Shown here in pieces: positions 11,501 through 24,100 of a stretch of 64,000 nucleotides of DNA (the first letter of the stretch is position 1; every line of letters starts with the position of its first letter). Made by a program: the position numbers and the translations under genes. The stretch lies in NCBI RefSeq assembly GCF_905475345.1, contig NC_066598.1, positions 5,164,001 to 5,228,000 of the forward strand. The letters are read 5' to 3'. This stretch comes from Vespula vulgaris (lineage: Eukaryota > Arthropoda > Insecta > Hymenoptera > Vespidae). The notes under the pieces were generated by a model. That model searched no databases. It was not told where the DNA came from and saw only the letters and a list, made by a program, of their open reading frames with translations.

Positions 11501-11822
11501 ACTAAAATCACACGATAGATAATTAATCTGAGTTTCTTATCCGACATTTGTTTATATAGTCCATCTAATCCCGAAAAACGATATATCGTAGCGTATGCGA
11601 TAGCGCCTTACTATTCGCATCGTGAGAGAACTCTGTCTCATAATAAATTTATAGAACGTTATAAATGGTTGAATTTCATAACACTGTATCCGTTTCTTCG
11701 TAGTCAGCGTTTGAAAAACGGCACCTTTGTTCTTATTTTTAATACGTTTACTATTAGCAGTATTTTTTGAATTTTGCCGTTGCCTTATAATTTATACATA
11801 ATAAACATCCCCTTGTACGGTC

Positions 11823-12290
11823 TTATAAACTTTCCATAGACAATAACTCTTCAAAGATCTTAAAATTTTCAATAGCTCCACGAATAAATATTAAAAGTTG
11901 GGCTCTATCGCATATATCAGTACTCTCGTCGGAGATAATAGAAAAAACAGTAAATAATTTCAAATTTTCTTGCAATTGTTTCAAAATATTCTCATCAATA
12001 TCTTCTATTCTGCAAGTAATAGTCATTTTCGAGCAACTAATTTTACTAAATAACGTTAAAAATTTTATCAGGGCGAACTATATCAACAGTATTTAACATA
12101 CAGTTCTTAAAAAATTCTTTTTCTAAAAATGGTTTGCTGTATTTCGCAATTTCATATGCGATAACATAACTGGTGAAAACGGAGGATTCATTTTGTTTAA
12201 ATAAATTTTTATATACCAATTTCTGACTATCAACGGACTTTCGTAGCAATTCAAGGACGAAAGAAAAACTATCAAATTTTAGAAAAAAGT
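11823..12290 (-). mobile_element. hAT-type transposase fragment (GTF2IRD2/ZBED-like)
   Basis: Two minus-strand frames abut. From 12,249, SSVFTSYVIAYEIAKYSKPF is followed by EFFKNCMLNTVDIVRPDK. From 12,026, RIEDIDENILKQLQ is followed by FTVFSIISDESTDICDRAQL and IFIRG. These are the conserved hAT segments, with SDESTD holding the first catalytic aspartate. A frameshift of about 20 bp separates them. No N-terminal BED finger or C-terminal dimerisation region is present, so this is an internal fragment. Confidence 0.8.
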
Positions 12291-12459
12291 AGTTTTTTCA
12301 ATTTTTTCGAAAATGATACTGTATGTATATATCTTATATATGATATACCTTATATATGAGACACTGAATGTATATATCTTATATCAAATGAATACTGAAA
12401 GCAAAATTATAACTCAATTGAAATTTATAAATGAAATAATTCAATCGATAACAAAAGAA

Positions 12460-12725
12460 TGAATGGCGGAAAGGAAAATAGCATCGGCATGATTGATGAA
12501 ACATCCAACAATGCAACAGTCATAGTTATAAAAAAACTTTCTGGAAGAAGGGGGAAAGTTTGCGTGGTTTGCAGTAAAAAAGATGTGAGACTGGACGAAG
12601 ATCACGCATAATTTTTAAGCTATGCAATAGAGAATTACATAGTGTACGCATTAGTAGATATCAAATCTTTGATAAGGAATGTTTCCCTCTTAATTATCAT
12701 AAAGTTAAGAAATCTTTTAATTTTC
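12460..12725 (+). mobile_element. piggyBac-like C-terminal cysteine-rich fragment
   Basis: The + strand reads KLSGRRGKVCVVCSKKDVR near 12,535-12,590, then after frameshifts IIFKLCNRELHSV near 12,610-12,645. A CxxC pair, a basic stretch and a further cysteine followed by a histidine match the C-terminal finger of piggyBac transposases. It is shorter and more diverged than the copies at 2,835 and 34,910 and seems to be another lineage. Confidence 0.5.
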
Positions 12726-14235
12726 TTTATGGATAACTCTTTAAATGACTTAATAATTATTTGACCTTTTTGTTAGACTTACACTTGTAGTACTTGTCAC
12801 CATGGATAAACATTTAAAATCGTAATAAACTTGTTTCTTTAGAAAATATTTTGATAAATTAACATGAAGTTAGCAAAAGCTGTATCTCATACTAACCAAC
12901 ATTTCTTGATTACGAATGATACAACATAGAATATGTTAAAATAGAATCACCAATGAACTTCGATTCAGCTGAATTTCCTTTTGAACTAAACATCTTTATC
13001 CGACCCTAACTATGCCAGCATCTACGTATATAAAAGCAGGATGCGGATGGAAGAAGCAACTGAGTGTTAGAAGAACTATCTGCTATCTGCCAAAAAGAAG
13101 AAATAGAATGAGCAGTATGGGACCACTCGTTAAAAAATATGAAGACCAGAATTATGTGACAACCCGAAAATATCAAATTGAATCAGATCAAGAACTCGGG
13201 ATTGATTTGAGTTTCTAAAAATACCTCGTGATTCGAGATTATCAGGATTCCCAATACGGGATTTTATTTTGCATATTTCAATAAACATGCCGCAAAATAT
13301 TGATAAAATCGAAAAATTAAAAAAGAATGCAGAATGCAATAAGATATAAATAAAATATACAATATAAATGTAAATGAATCACATTTTTACTATAAAAAGA
13401 CAAAAAAAAACTAGAGTGGCTAATTTTTTTAGAAACCAACAAAGCAACTACCTTTTTTGTTTTCTCTAAGTCAATAATAGCTTAATGAATGGAGAAACAT
13501 AACACAAATCTTATGTGATTATGAGTAATCACGCAAAAGAAAATCAAATTCAGTAAACATTCGAGTTGATTCTAAATTGATGAAACAAATACAATCTAAA
13601 AAACATTATGGAGAGGTTTTAAATTAAATAGAATAATAGCTGCCATTAAGTTACTGAACAAAGGACTAGAGCATTTAGAAACATAGTAGAAATGATATTT
13701 TTTCTGATTTTTGCGAAAATTATTTTACATTATTTATTGTTCACATTATTAAAGCGAATTTAACAACTTTTTAAAACATAACATCAAAATATATGCCATT
13801 GTAGTTCTGATAAATCGAATTACTTCCTTACAACATTAATAGCTAGCTAATAAAATAAGTAAAATGTTAATATCAACAATTAAGGAAGCTACTTATTTTG
13901 CAATAATTCAATGTTAGAAGTTCTCTATAATGATCAATTAGATATTATATTTATGTATGTTATCGCAAATTTTGACATTAGAGAAACATTTATCAGATTC
14001 ATCAGTATTGCACAATATAATTCTTTATATTTTTTTATATTTTAACATAATTCATAATATTTTTAAATATTTCTAATATTTAAATATATATAGAAAAGAA
14101 GTAGTTTATAAGAAATTAATGTTGATTTTCAACCTTTATCTTTAAAATCATATATCTTGATTCAGTATAAAATTTGTTATTCAAAATGAAAACTATCGCA
14201 ATCTATACATTTTTGTGTAATTGTAATTGCAAATT
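12726..14235. other. AT-rich DNA without a recognised gene
   Basis: A 68-codon open frame on + at 13,012-13,218 has ordinary composition but matches no family I know. It may be retroelement debris. The rest is stop-rich AT sequence. Confidence 0.3.
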
Positions 14236-14239
14236 ATAT

Positions 14240-14660
14240 AAAACAAGAAATACGTTTTTTCCACGAGTGTAAAAATCCAGCAATTTGAAATTGACAATAT
14301 CTTTGAAGGCATTTTAAACAAAAACTTCCCCTAAAAGTGACCAAGATAGCCTGTCAATGATAAATCCAGAAAATATGCTGGATAAGGCAAAGTTTCGTAT
14401 CCTAATTCGTACAATTTTTGCAGTTTGCCGTGCGACGTATAGTCAAGAGTTGATTGATCAATGCCAGATTTAGTTGATGCAATTTTTTATGCATTCTATC
14501 AATATGCATTTATTCACGATTTCTTGGCCAAATGCTTTGTTAATATTATAAATTATTTCCGCAGTTTTGCGAGCCACTTTAAATTTATCTAAAAAAATTA
14601 TATGAAATTGCTTCTTATCCATCTTGAAATCAATAGTTTGAAATGAGCAAATACAAATAC
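14240..14660 (-). mobile_element. Internally deleted mariner
   Basis: On the minus strand, MDKKQFHIIFLDKFKVARKT starts at 14,622 and continues with AEIIYNINKAFGQE, the usual mariner N-terminus. It then jumps straight to the C-terminal block GKLQKLYELGYETLPYPAYF near 14,430-14,370, the region around the third catalytic aspartate. About two thirds of the transposase, including the first two catalytic residues, is missing. It is a deletion derivative. Confidence 0.65.
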
Positions 14661-14759
14661 ACAGTAAAATAAAGCAATACCTATTAGCATGAAGAAAAAC
14701 GAAATGAATTATTGTTATATATATGTGCGATCGTAGTGAGTCAACGCATTGTGTCACAA

Positions 14760-15325
14760 ATCGCAATGGATCAATGAGCAGTGATTCGATTTCACGTTTT
14801 ACTCAACAAAACGGCTACGGAGACATTCGAGTCTATGAAAAAAAGCTTACGGTAATAATTGTTTAAGTCGTGCACGAGTGTTTGAATGGTTCAAACGTTT
14901 TAAAAAAGAACAGGTGTCGCTCGAAAACAATGAGAGATCAGGGCGTCTCACCTTAAGTTCATCCGACGGAAACATCCAACAGAAAAAACTCGGACAATTC
15001 TTTTCTGAAAAAAATCATCACGAGTGATGAGACTACGTGTTATCAATACGAACCTACCACAAAACGGCAAAGAAGAATGAATTTTTGATGGTTTGCCAAG
15101 ACCGAAGAGAAGACTTTGACGACATAACCGACATTCAAGCCCATGTGACACGCGAGTTGAACAACCTAAAGAAGAACTTTTCTGATAATTTCACATGATT
15201 GTATGTGTTATATTCAAGTGAGGGGAACCTATGTAGAACATCTGAAGCATTAAAACCGCCATCTTAACTTTCCTCCATTTTTTATTAATCCAGTCCCGAA
15301 ACTTTTTGGATGGACGGTGTATTTT
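14760..15325 (+). mobile_element. Internally deleted mariner (SETMAR-like lineage)
   Basis: The + strand reads LNKTATETFESMKKAYGNNC and SRARVFEWFKRFKKEQ near 14,800-14,910, followed by a NERSGRL stretch, the helix-turn-helix domain of this mariner type. After a large gap come DDITDIQAHVTRELNN near 15,115-15,165 and a tail. The 3' end near 15,293-15,320, CCCGAAACTTTTTGGATGGA, resembles the terminal repeat of these elements. The catalytic core is lost. It lies next to the mariner at 14,240 in the opposite orientation. Confidence 0.65.
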
Positions 15326-18300
15326 TGCTAATTCAAACTTTCTGGATATTTTATGTCAATGATATTGCTTGAATATAAATAATTAAAAAGCTTGTAAAAT
15401 ATTGAATATTCATCAAACACGAAATAAATAAAAAAATCTATCGAAACTTTTGAGACTTTGAAACTTGTAAGGCTTTCAAGGGTTTTGAAATAGAAATCAA
15501 GTTCAAAGTTATGATACAAATTCGAAACAATTCGAAATGTCTCAGTGTGAGTTCATCGTCGATAGAATAATGAAAGTAACCAAAGACTTGATATTTATTA
15601 AGGCTTTTAAGATTTTACAAGTTCTGAATCAAGTTCGAAGTTATACAAATTTTTTACCAATATAAACGAAAAAGATTTAAAGCGATTCGAAGTATTTCAG
15701 ATCCCATATCTATCCGTATATATTGTTATCGAGTATTGCAGAACGATAAATATCTCATACAGCGAGATCAAAGTGCCGCAGAACATATCTACATCAGTTA
15801 ATTATACAAAACCCTGGATCGAAACTGATAATAAAGTTCATCGAAAGAATAATCAAATAATTTCTGAAAGCAAATGTCAGTAAGTAAAATAACATCTGAG
15901 GACAAATGTAGATAGCAGAACAATTGAATGGATAGATTAGTGTGAAAACTGGCTAGGTATGAAAGAAAGACAAAAAAGAACAATGTGTGCAAAACATAGA
16001 TGTAGAGCACAGTATTATGACGTCGTACCGACCACATGACCGTAATTGGGCAGGTCATATTTGTATTTTAGTGAGTGTAACGAGAGTCGTCAGAGCAATT
16101 AGAGTTGTAATGTAATTAGAGTCGTAACGCGGTTTATTTATCTAGAGTTGAAATATTATAAAAAAACAGAATTGTTAATCGTTATAGCTTTATATTATGT
16201 GTTGTATCAACTATTTTTATTTGAATATATGTCTATATAATTATCCTTAATCACAATCACTATACAAAATACATTCGTCACCCTAGTCCCTTCTCTTTTA
16301 TAAATTACTATGTAATTACTAATAAAAATGATACTATTCTATTTCTTACAACCAAAACTAAAAAAAAGAAAAGTTGAATTGTAACGTTTAAGAAGTTAGT
16401 TTTATCTTGAATAGTTTTGTAAATTCAGATTTATATTTTCCAATCATAATATACACTTATTAAAAATTTTATGGAAAAAAATGAGTCTCTACACAGAATA
16501 GGAAAAGACATGAAAATATGTAATCGATAAATTCCTTTTTATAAACTTAATACTTATCACATTTGATTCCAATAAGAAAGTCGAATTCTATACTATAATG
16601 CAAGTACAGTAACATGTCCACATTTTATTTAGAAAAACTTAGCAAAGATAACAGCAAATTCTTTTATATTTAACTCTTAATCAAGAGATCATGTTATACT
16701 ACTACTCATACAAACTTAAAATTTTGCCATTGTAAATATGTTAAAAGATTTCCATGTATTCAGCTTTAAGGAGTAATTTTAAATTTAAAATATACTTAAA
16801 GAGTATTATATATTACAATTGACCAACCAATTTGATTGAATTAGAGAGCTATGTTCGCTAAGCCATTGCTAATATGTATCATCAATGTTTGATATGTTCA
16901 GGAGTGATCTGTTCCACTTAATAATGTCTCCAATAAAATACATTTGACAAATTTTCTCTTTATTATTAGGCATTTAAACGAAATTATATTCTATTTTCTG
17001 TGTTTGTTATTTTTGTTATGTGTTATAACTCTCTATGATTTGTAGATTTATTTCAACTATAATAAATATTCCTCTTATTTCTCTATGCATCAACCTATAA
17101 ATTTTTATCCAAAAACGTGCGTACGTTTTTCTTCTGAAAAGAAATAATCCTTCTTCCTGATTGTTATATAACTAAACTCACTAGAGTATTTCTCCATCAT
17201 TTGTATGTTTATATCTTATATGTTATATGAGTGATATACATAAGAAATTCTTCATTTATAAACTAAATGTAATTACTGTTGGAGAATACTGCTGGAGAGC
17301 AAAATCCTTTAAAGAAAGTCAAATGAATAAATAGAGATAATAAGCAATTAGATTTTTGAATCAAATTTGCATTTTCATTTGGTCTTTGATTTAGACTTTT
17401 ATAGTATAATTTTAAATGATAATAATAAAAAACGTTGCAATTGCAAAAATATTCGATGATAATATTATTTACTTAATATTAACGACGTTAATAACAATCG
17501 TGATACCAATAACAACGATCGTGGTAACAACGATAATATAACAATTAGGATAATAATCTGATGAAAAAAAGTACATACCAATTGGATTCAATAGATATCA
17601 TTAGCTTAGAAGCTGCCAAAGGAACCAGAAGATATAGAATATGTTCTTATGTAGGTTACTCTGAGAACCGGACTGCTGCTATTGTTGAAAATTATCAAGA
17701 CCCCATGACAAACAGATGAGATCTGTATTTGTATCTGCTCCTGTTGCATCTGATTATTCTGTGTACTTGTTACTGAATACACACCAACAGATTAATGTAA
17801 TATAGTAGTTGATGATAATGAGCATCTTCTTTCTTTTGTTATTGCTGTCAACATATTATAACTATGGAGAAGATCGAGATTAATATCAGAATAGAGAAAT
17901 GAATGGATGACAAAGAATTCTTTATTTACTTCAGGCAAAAATTCTTACCTTTATAGAGATAATAAATTTTTAAATTGGAGTAAACATTACTATCTTTAAG
18001 CATTGGTCCATCAATAGCTTAAAAAGATCTAAAGAAATTTTTATAATTAGTGGAATAGGCAATAAATATATATATAAAAATAATTGGAATTATCGAATTT
18101 AACTCATATCTAATGATTCTTTGACTTACCCTCAAAAACATAATCTTGAACTGTAATTCTCCAGTTTCTTCATGTTCACACATCAAAAAAAAACTAAAAT
18201 GTACTAAAAGTTTATCTGGGCTCAAAAAGCAAGGTGTCTCTAAGTCAATATCTTCAATTCAATCCCATACTTTCAATTTCCAAAAAAACAATTCACTGAC

Positions 18301-20741
18301 ATCACTCTTTCAAGTTTACCCATATCATTAATTTTGAGATGATTATTAATAAGACTATAAAGGATGTAAAGTACCAAACAAATTTTTTAAACATAACACT
18401 ATAGTTACTACATTTAAAGGTTTTCAGATTGTAACACTTAATATCATAATCATTGTGTTTGTTAGAACAAACATAACTACATTTCTGTTGTGTTAATATA
18501 ATAATAAAAACCCTACCTTGCAATTTCCATAGCCTTCCATGAAAGCTATGCTAGTTACTACAGAAAATTTTGTTTCTATTCTTCTTCATCTATTCTTATA
18601 CACATAATCATCTCTTTAAAATTTTCTTCATCTCTTTAGAACACTTTTAGGATCAAAGACACCAATATCCTAGTTACAATATAGCCATAAACTCTTTAAA
18701 TTCATTACTATTATAAAATGAAATGGGCAACATATTTACAGGAATCTAGGAGCAAGTACCTATGATACTTCTTGTCACCTTGATGTATAAGATGTAATTT
18801 CTGCTGGTTCTTATAGAAATTCGTTTCGGTTATTTTTACATAATGGGTCATAATGTCAATGAATCATCATTACCACTGTCTAATTCAATTGTGTATCAGA
18901 ATATATTTCTCAATGTCTGTCTCGAAAGATATCTAATTTAAAATAATTTAAGTTTCATTATTTTATTATTTAATATAAAAATATAAATTTTTACCAAAAT
19001 ATTATAAAATACTAAAAAATATTATAAACATCAAGATAACACAAAAAATATTCAGATGAATCATATAAAATATATTTCTGATCATAAATATCTGGGTATT
19101 TGGATAGCCAACAAGTAGATAAGACTCTGATAATTTTTTTTATCTTGAAATAATCCCATATTCTCAAATACTTATATAATTGAAGTGCCTTAGTAATCAG
19201 TAGTAGCTTTAATACATATCAGAATTCATTAATAAGGGAAACAAAGTATTAAAAAAAGACAATATTACATAAGATTCATACATCATCACAGACAATTAGA
19301 CATCAGTGTTGATATATTAGAATATCACTATTTACTTCTCCAACATTAAAATATAGAATTTAGAACAATAAAATAGGATCTAGTAAAATCACAACAAAAA
19401 AAATTTGCCAAGAAGAAAAGAGAAAACTCATTTATAGTCGCAGATATATGAATATAGAAAGTTAAAAATTTATTTTAAAAATATTTTTATTCTTGCTATT
19501 TAGATTAAAATTTTAATTAATTAATTTTCAAATCAATGGTGCATATATATAATTGGTTAAATATATATCAAAATTTTTTTGTAAGATTAGTAAAATCTAA
19601 TAAATTAACTTCTAAATCAAGTAAAAATTTTTTTTTTTAATACAATGTTTCATAAATTAATTATTCATAAACTTGAAATTAATAATAAATTTTAAAATAA
19701 TATATCTATAAGCTCTTGTGTCAATATTTTTCAAATATTCATCATATAAATTTTCAAAAATTATATATCTTAATTAATTATATTTCTTTTTCTTAGACAT
19801 TCCTTTTACCTTTTCAAATTTCCTTTATTTCCAGCTATCATTCTTCAAATTGGCAGTGCAGCTTCTTCTATGATTCTTCATTATAGATGCTATATTTTCT
19901 AGACTTCTAGCTATGATCCTTTTTCATTTTCTTTAACTAAGAAAATTAATAAAGACAAATTTTTCTTTTTCTTCAGAAAATTAAATTCTAAATTCTCTTT
20001 CATAAAAATTTTGCGAACAGATTTCTTTCTACAATTTTTTATAAGCACATGTATAAATACTTTAAGAAGGATAAGAGAATAGAGCTGTTAAGAGATTCAA
20101 GGAATACGACTGTATCATGCCACTTTCTTCAGATCTCTGTTCATATTAGTCTGAATCTTATGCTTCTACCTCTCTTAGTCCAATATCAAGAACTGTTTTC
20201 TGTACATATGATATAGTTAAACTAAAGAAGTAAAATAGTTATTTCAATTTTTAACTTTCTAATCAAGGACAAGGAAACAAAGTGAATCAAAAAAGAGAAA
20301 AAAAATAGATCTTAAGAAAATATCAATACTCAAAATAATAATCTTGTCGTACAAAAGTCTGATATAAAAGAAAGTATCCTATCTTTATATTATCCAGTTG
20401 CTCAGTTATCCGAACAATATTTGAATTTTGAGAATTTTTCAAACCTTGGATTATTTCACATAAATTCACATAAATTAGTGATAAATCCTAGCCTGCAATA
20501 ATTAATAACAATTAATACTTTTCTATAAGCCAGGATAATGATGAGAACAAAGCATGTTTTTTTTTCTATTTACCTGCTCGTCATTTAGAACACTGTTCAT
20601 AATGAATATTTTGTATTGTATTTTTTAAGATATATTTGACAAAGAAAGAAAAAATAGAAAAAAATTACGCTGAGAAAAAGAACACAGGAAAAAACTGTTA
20701 TTGTGCCTTTACACGACAATGCCTTTTGAATGAAAACACGT

Positions 20742-20742
<1 letters not shown>
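15326..20742. other. Mostly featureless AT-rich DNA with faint internal repeats
   Basis: From about 15,410 to 15,700 two diverged copies of a block (near 15,455-15,560 and 15,600-15,710) share a CAAGTTC-AAGTTAT core. Near 16,080-16,130 a short repeat of an AGAGTCGT/AGAGTTGT motif occurs three to four times and could be an LTR edge. The block at 17,570-18,560 is described separately. Otherwise there is no coding signal above background. Confidence 0.35.
18130..18216 (-). other. Exon-like block with strong splice donor, unidentified
   Basis: Read on the minus strand, an open stretch gives IEDIDLETPCFLSPDKLLVH, continues through CEHEETGELQFKIM, and ends at AGG followed by GTAAGT (donor at about 18,128). 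The amino-acid composition is balanced, unlike random AT-rich frames nearby. Two more blocks look like neighbouring exons: 18,556-18,517 (TSIAFMEGYGNCK, between TTCTGTAG and GTAGGG) and 18,010-17,947 (IDGPMLKDSN, before GTAAGA). The phases between these blocks do not agree. This may be an eroded gene or a chance set; I do not recognise the protein. Confidence 0.25.

Positions 20743-20812
<70 letters not shown>
20743..20812. repeat. (CT)n microsatellite
   Basis: About 70 bp of CT dinucleotides on the + strand with one interruption near 20,781. The open frames on both strands here are pure SL or RE repeats and are not genes. Confidence 0.95.
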
Positions 20813-21025
20813 GTGTAATATATATGTATAAAAAAGAGATGTAATACAATAAAAGTATGGCAAATTACATATTTTATAATTCTTCACTCTGTTAGTAAAT
20901 TCATTTCTATTAGTCGATAAATCTACGTTCATTCGCCGATTTTCTTTTCGAATCCAATTGGACCAATCATGTTACTATATATATTTCTTGTTTAGCAAAG
21001 ACTATCAACTAGTTGGTAAAATAAG

Positions 21026-21028
<3 letters not shown>

Positions 21029-21079
<51 letters not shown>

Positions 21080-21102
21080 TGAGAGAAATATTAATTATAT
21101 AT

Positions 21103-21146
<44 letters not shown>

Positions 21147-21147
21147 T
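21029..21147. repeat. Compound microsatellite (TA)n-(GA)n-...-(TG)n
   Basis: A TA run at about 21,029-21,056 passes directly into a GA run to about 21,076. After about 30 bp of AT-rich spacer a TG run follows from about 21,108 to 21,146. The open frame across it is an artefact of the repeats. Confidence 0.95.
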
Positions 21148-24100
21148 AAAAAATATATATATACATATACATAATTTTATTTTATGAATAATCTTTATTT
21201 TTAATTAGTGATGCTTGAAACTATTAAATTAATAAAATTTTCCCTTTATATTTCTCATTTTAATTATAATTTTTGTATTAGAAAATATATGTAAATATAT
21301 ACATATTTACATATAGAAAAAAAATATACATGTTTATACATACTTAAATATATACATATTTTTATATATAAATTCGATTATTGTAGAATAAAATAAAATA
21401 AAGTATATTTTATATATTCATTTAAGAGTGAGATCTGTCTATATTTGAAAATATAATTTAACGAATATATATAGGATACAACACTTGACATGACAATTGA
21501 AATGAAGTATGTTACATAAAAATTTAATTTATACCAAAATAGCATGGTTTTCAGTAAGATAACTTGTATTGATAAACTCTACCAACTAAAATTAAAATTA
21601 TTCAATGATACATTGAATAATTAAGTAATTAATGTCATAAGAAGTTAATTTTTGAAAAATTAAAACAATATTTCATTAATTATTTAGCTTAAGGACAGTA
21701 AAGATAATTAGATTTTAAATGAAGTTATGTGATCCAAAACACAGTAAATCTCTAGAAATTTTCGATTTAGTAACATGAACCAAGAATCCTCGTATTTTTC
21801 TAAAAATCCCCCAAAAAAACAAGGATATTTAACCAATGGCATTGTTTATATTTTAAAAGATATTAGGTTTATCTGTATTCACATTTATATTTAGATATTA
21901 ATATATTATAGGAATAAGAAAAAATTATTATATCACTACAAGTAGTTTCAAAATTTATTTAAAAGTTTACAAATTCACTTTTCAATTTCATTTTTCAATA
22001 ATGTCAGTTTTACCGACAAGACAACCAACATTTTGAAATAGAATGATAATAGTAAGCAATTATAGTAATACTAACTTATTTTTACCTTTTATCATATTAG
22101 TTAAGAACAAATCTGTTATAGTTTTTTTTTCATAATTTTCATAACTCTATTGTAATTTTTTGATAAAGCTACAAATGTGTAATCTAGGTTTTAATAACAT
22201 CCTTTTTTATATTTCCTCTTATAAAAAATATATGAAGTATTAAATGTATTAATTCAATAATTAAATATTCTTAGATTTAATCAAACTATAGATTTCCCAT
22301 ATGTATAATGTTTCTGATAATTAATTTGTATCGATATTTGATCTTTTATAATCAAATGAGGAATGAAATATTATAGTAGGTTATTTTTCTTTAGCGTGTT
22401 GTTGTTAAACCTGATGCTTGCAAAAAATATTGTAATTAGATATATGTATTTGTTTCAGATCATTTAAGATACAGGACTAGAAGAGGGGCAGTCTATCCTA
22501 TTAATAGAGATAGGTAAAAAAACTTATTACATTTTTAAATGATTTCAATGACAATATCCTTAATAATATTCTGACAAATTTGAGCATTATTTTAGAATAT
22601 CTATTACATCATTCGATTGGATATTAAAGTTGGTGCATCCAAAAATTATATTTTGATGGGATGATTTTGTTGAAAATCTGGTTAGGATTAAAGAACACTT
22701 TGAATTAATTGTTATCATGACAATGGCTGAAGCCAGTAAATGGCCTCAATCACATTCATCTCTACTAGCAAAAATAAACATTTTTGTTTTTAGCTTTGTT
22801 TATGGCTCTCATTGCTGCTTTGCTATAAATATCTGTATTGAAATATATTGATTCAATTTTATCATGCTCCTTATCTTGCCGTTATTCTCGCTGTTTACAG
22901 TTTTATTATACATTTATAATTATATCTTTAGATCAAATAATAATTAAAAATATATATATATATATTTATATTGAAATAAATATAATTATATTGAGATTAA
23001 TCAATTACTTATTAATTAAACATTAATAATTTATCCTTAATATAATTAGATAAGAAATTTAAACAATATATAAATTTCTTATTTAAATATCATTTAGATT
23101 AGTATTTGTTAGAAATTGTATTCAAAAGTAATCAATGCGCTCTCATATTTTCTGGTATAAATGCTCCTTTTTCTGTTTATTTTTCCTCTTCTTTTACCTG
23201 CATGTAATGTAATCAAGTGTACTGTTTTTTAATATTAAAGACAACATTAAGAAACAGTACACTTATTGTAATAAGTACTTATAATATATCATATTGTGCT
23301 TTACTAATATCATTTATCGAATCTTTTAATAAATTTAAAAAAAAAGGTTTACGAATCAAGATTAATGTATCAAAAGTTGATTACGTGATATACTTTAGTT
23401 AAAACTAAATACTAACCTCTAAACATAAATTTAATTATATGCATTTTACATATTAAGAAATTAAAAAATTGGATCATAAATCATGGAAATTATAAATGAA
23501 AAGTTTTATTAATTTGTAATGATTTACAGAATTATACTAATAGAATTATAATTAAGAATGAAAAAAAATAGCTTTGATATTAATTAAATAATCAAGATTG
23601 AGAGGTACTTGCATTGATCTTATTATTCATATTAAAAAATGAATCTAATATGAGATTAAGAAAAGCAAAATATCCAATGATGTATAGAAACAATTAATAG
23701 ATGAATCAAAAAGTTTATTAAAAAAAGTAGTTCTATACAAAAGTAGTTCAGTACAAATAATATTATCTAATGGAATATGATGCTAACATATTAAATTAAA
23801 TATAGTATTGATTATATGTGGATTAGTTCAATTGTCAAAGTCACATTGATTATTGCCTGTATTCTTTATTGGCAACTAGGACCAATTCCACTCATAAGTT
23901 TGATCATATTTTTGTTTTTTATCCCTTTTCAAGATGAGTATGGTTCAGAGCAGAGATGATTTTAATGCTTCTGACATTAATTTCACCGAGTTTGTAATGG
24001 AAAAATAGGAACTGGAAAAGAAAGAATAATCAACGTATGAAGGGAAAATCAAAGATTCCAGAGGTTGGGAGAAATAATAACGACAAAAACGTTCACTTCT

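Noticed and set aside
20597..20818. Open frames of Arg-Glu or Ser-Leu repeats at (CT)n tracts (also 32,425-32,746 and 60,659-60,869)
   Set aside because: Translation of dinucleotide repeats; no independent coding evidence.
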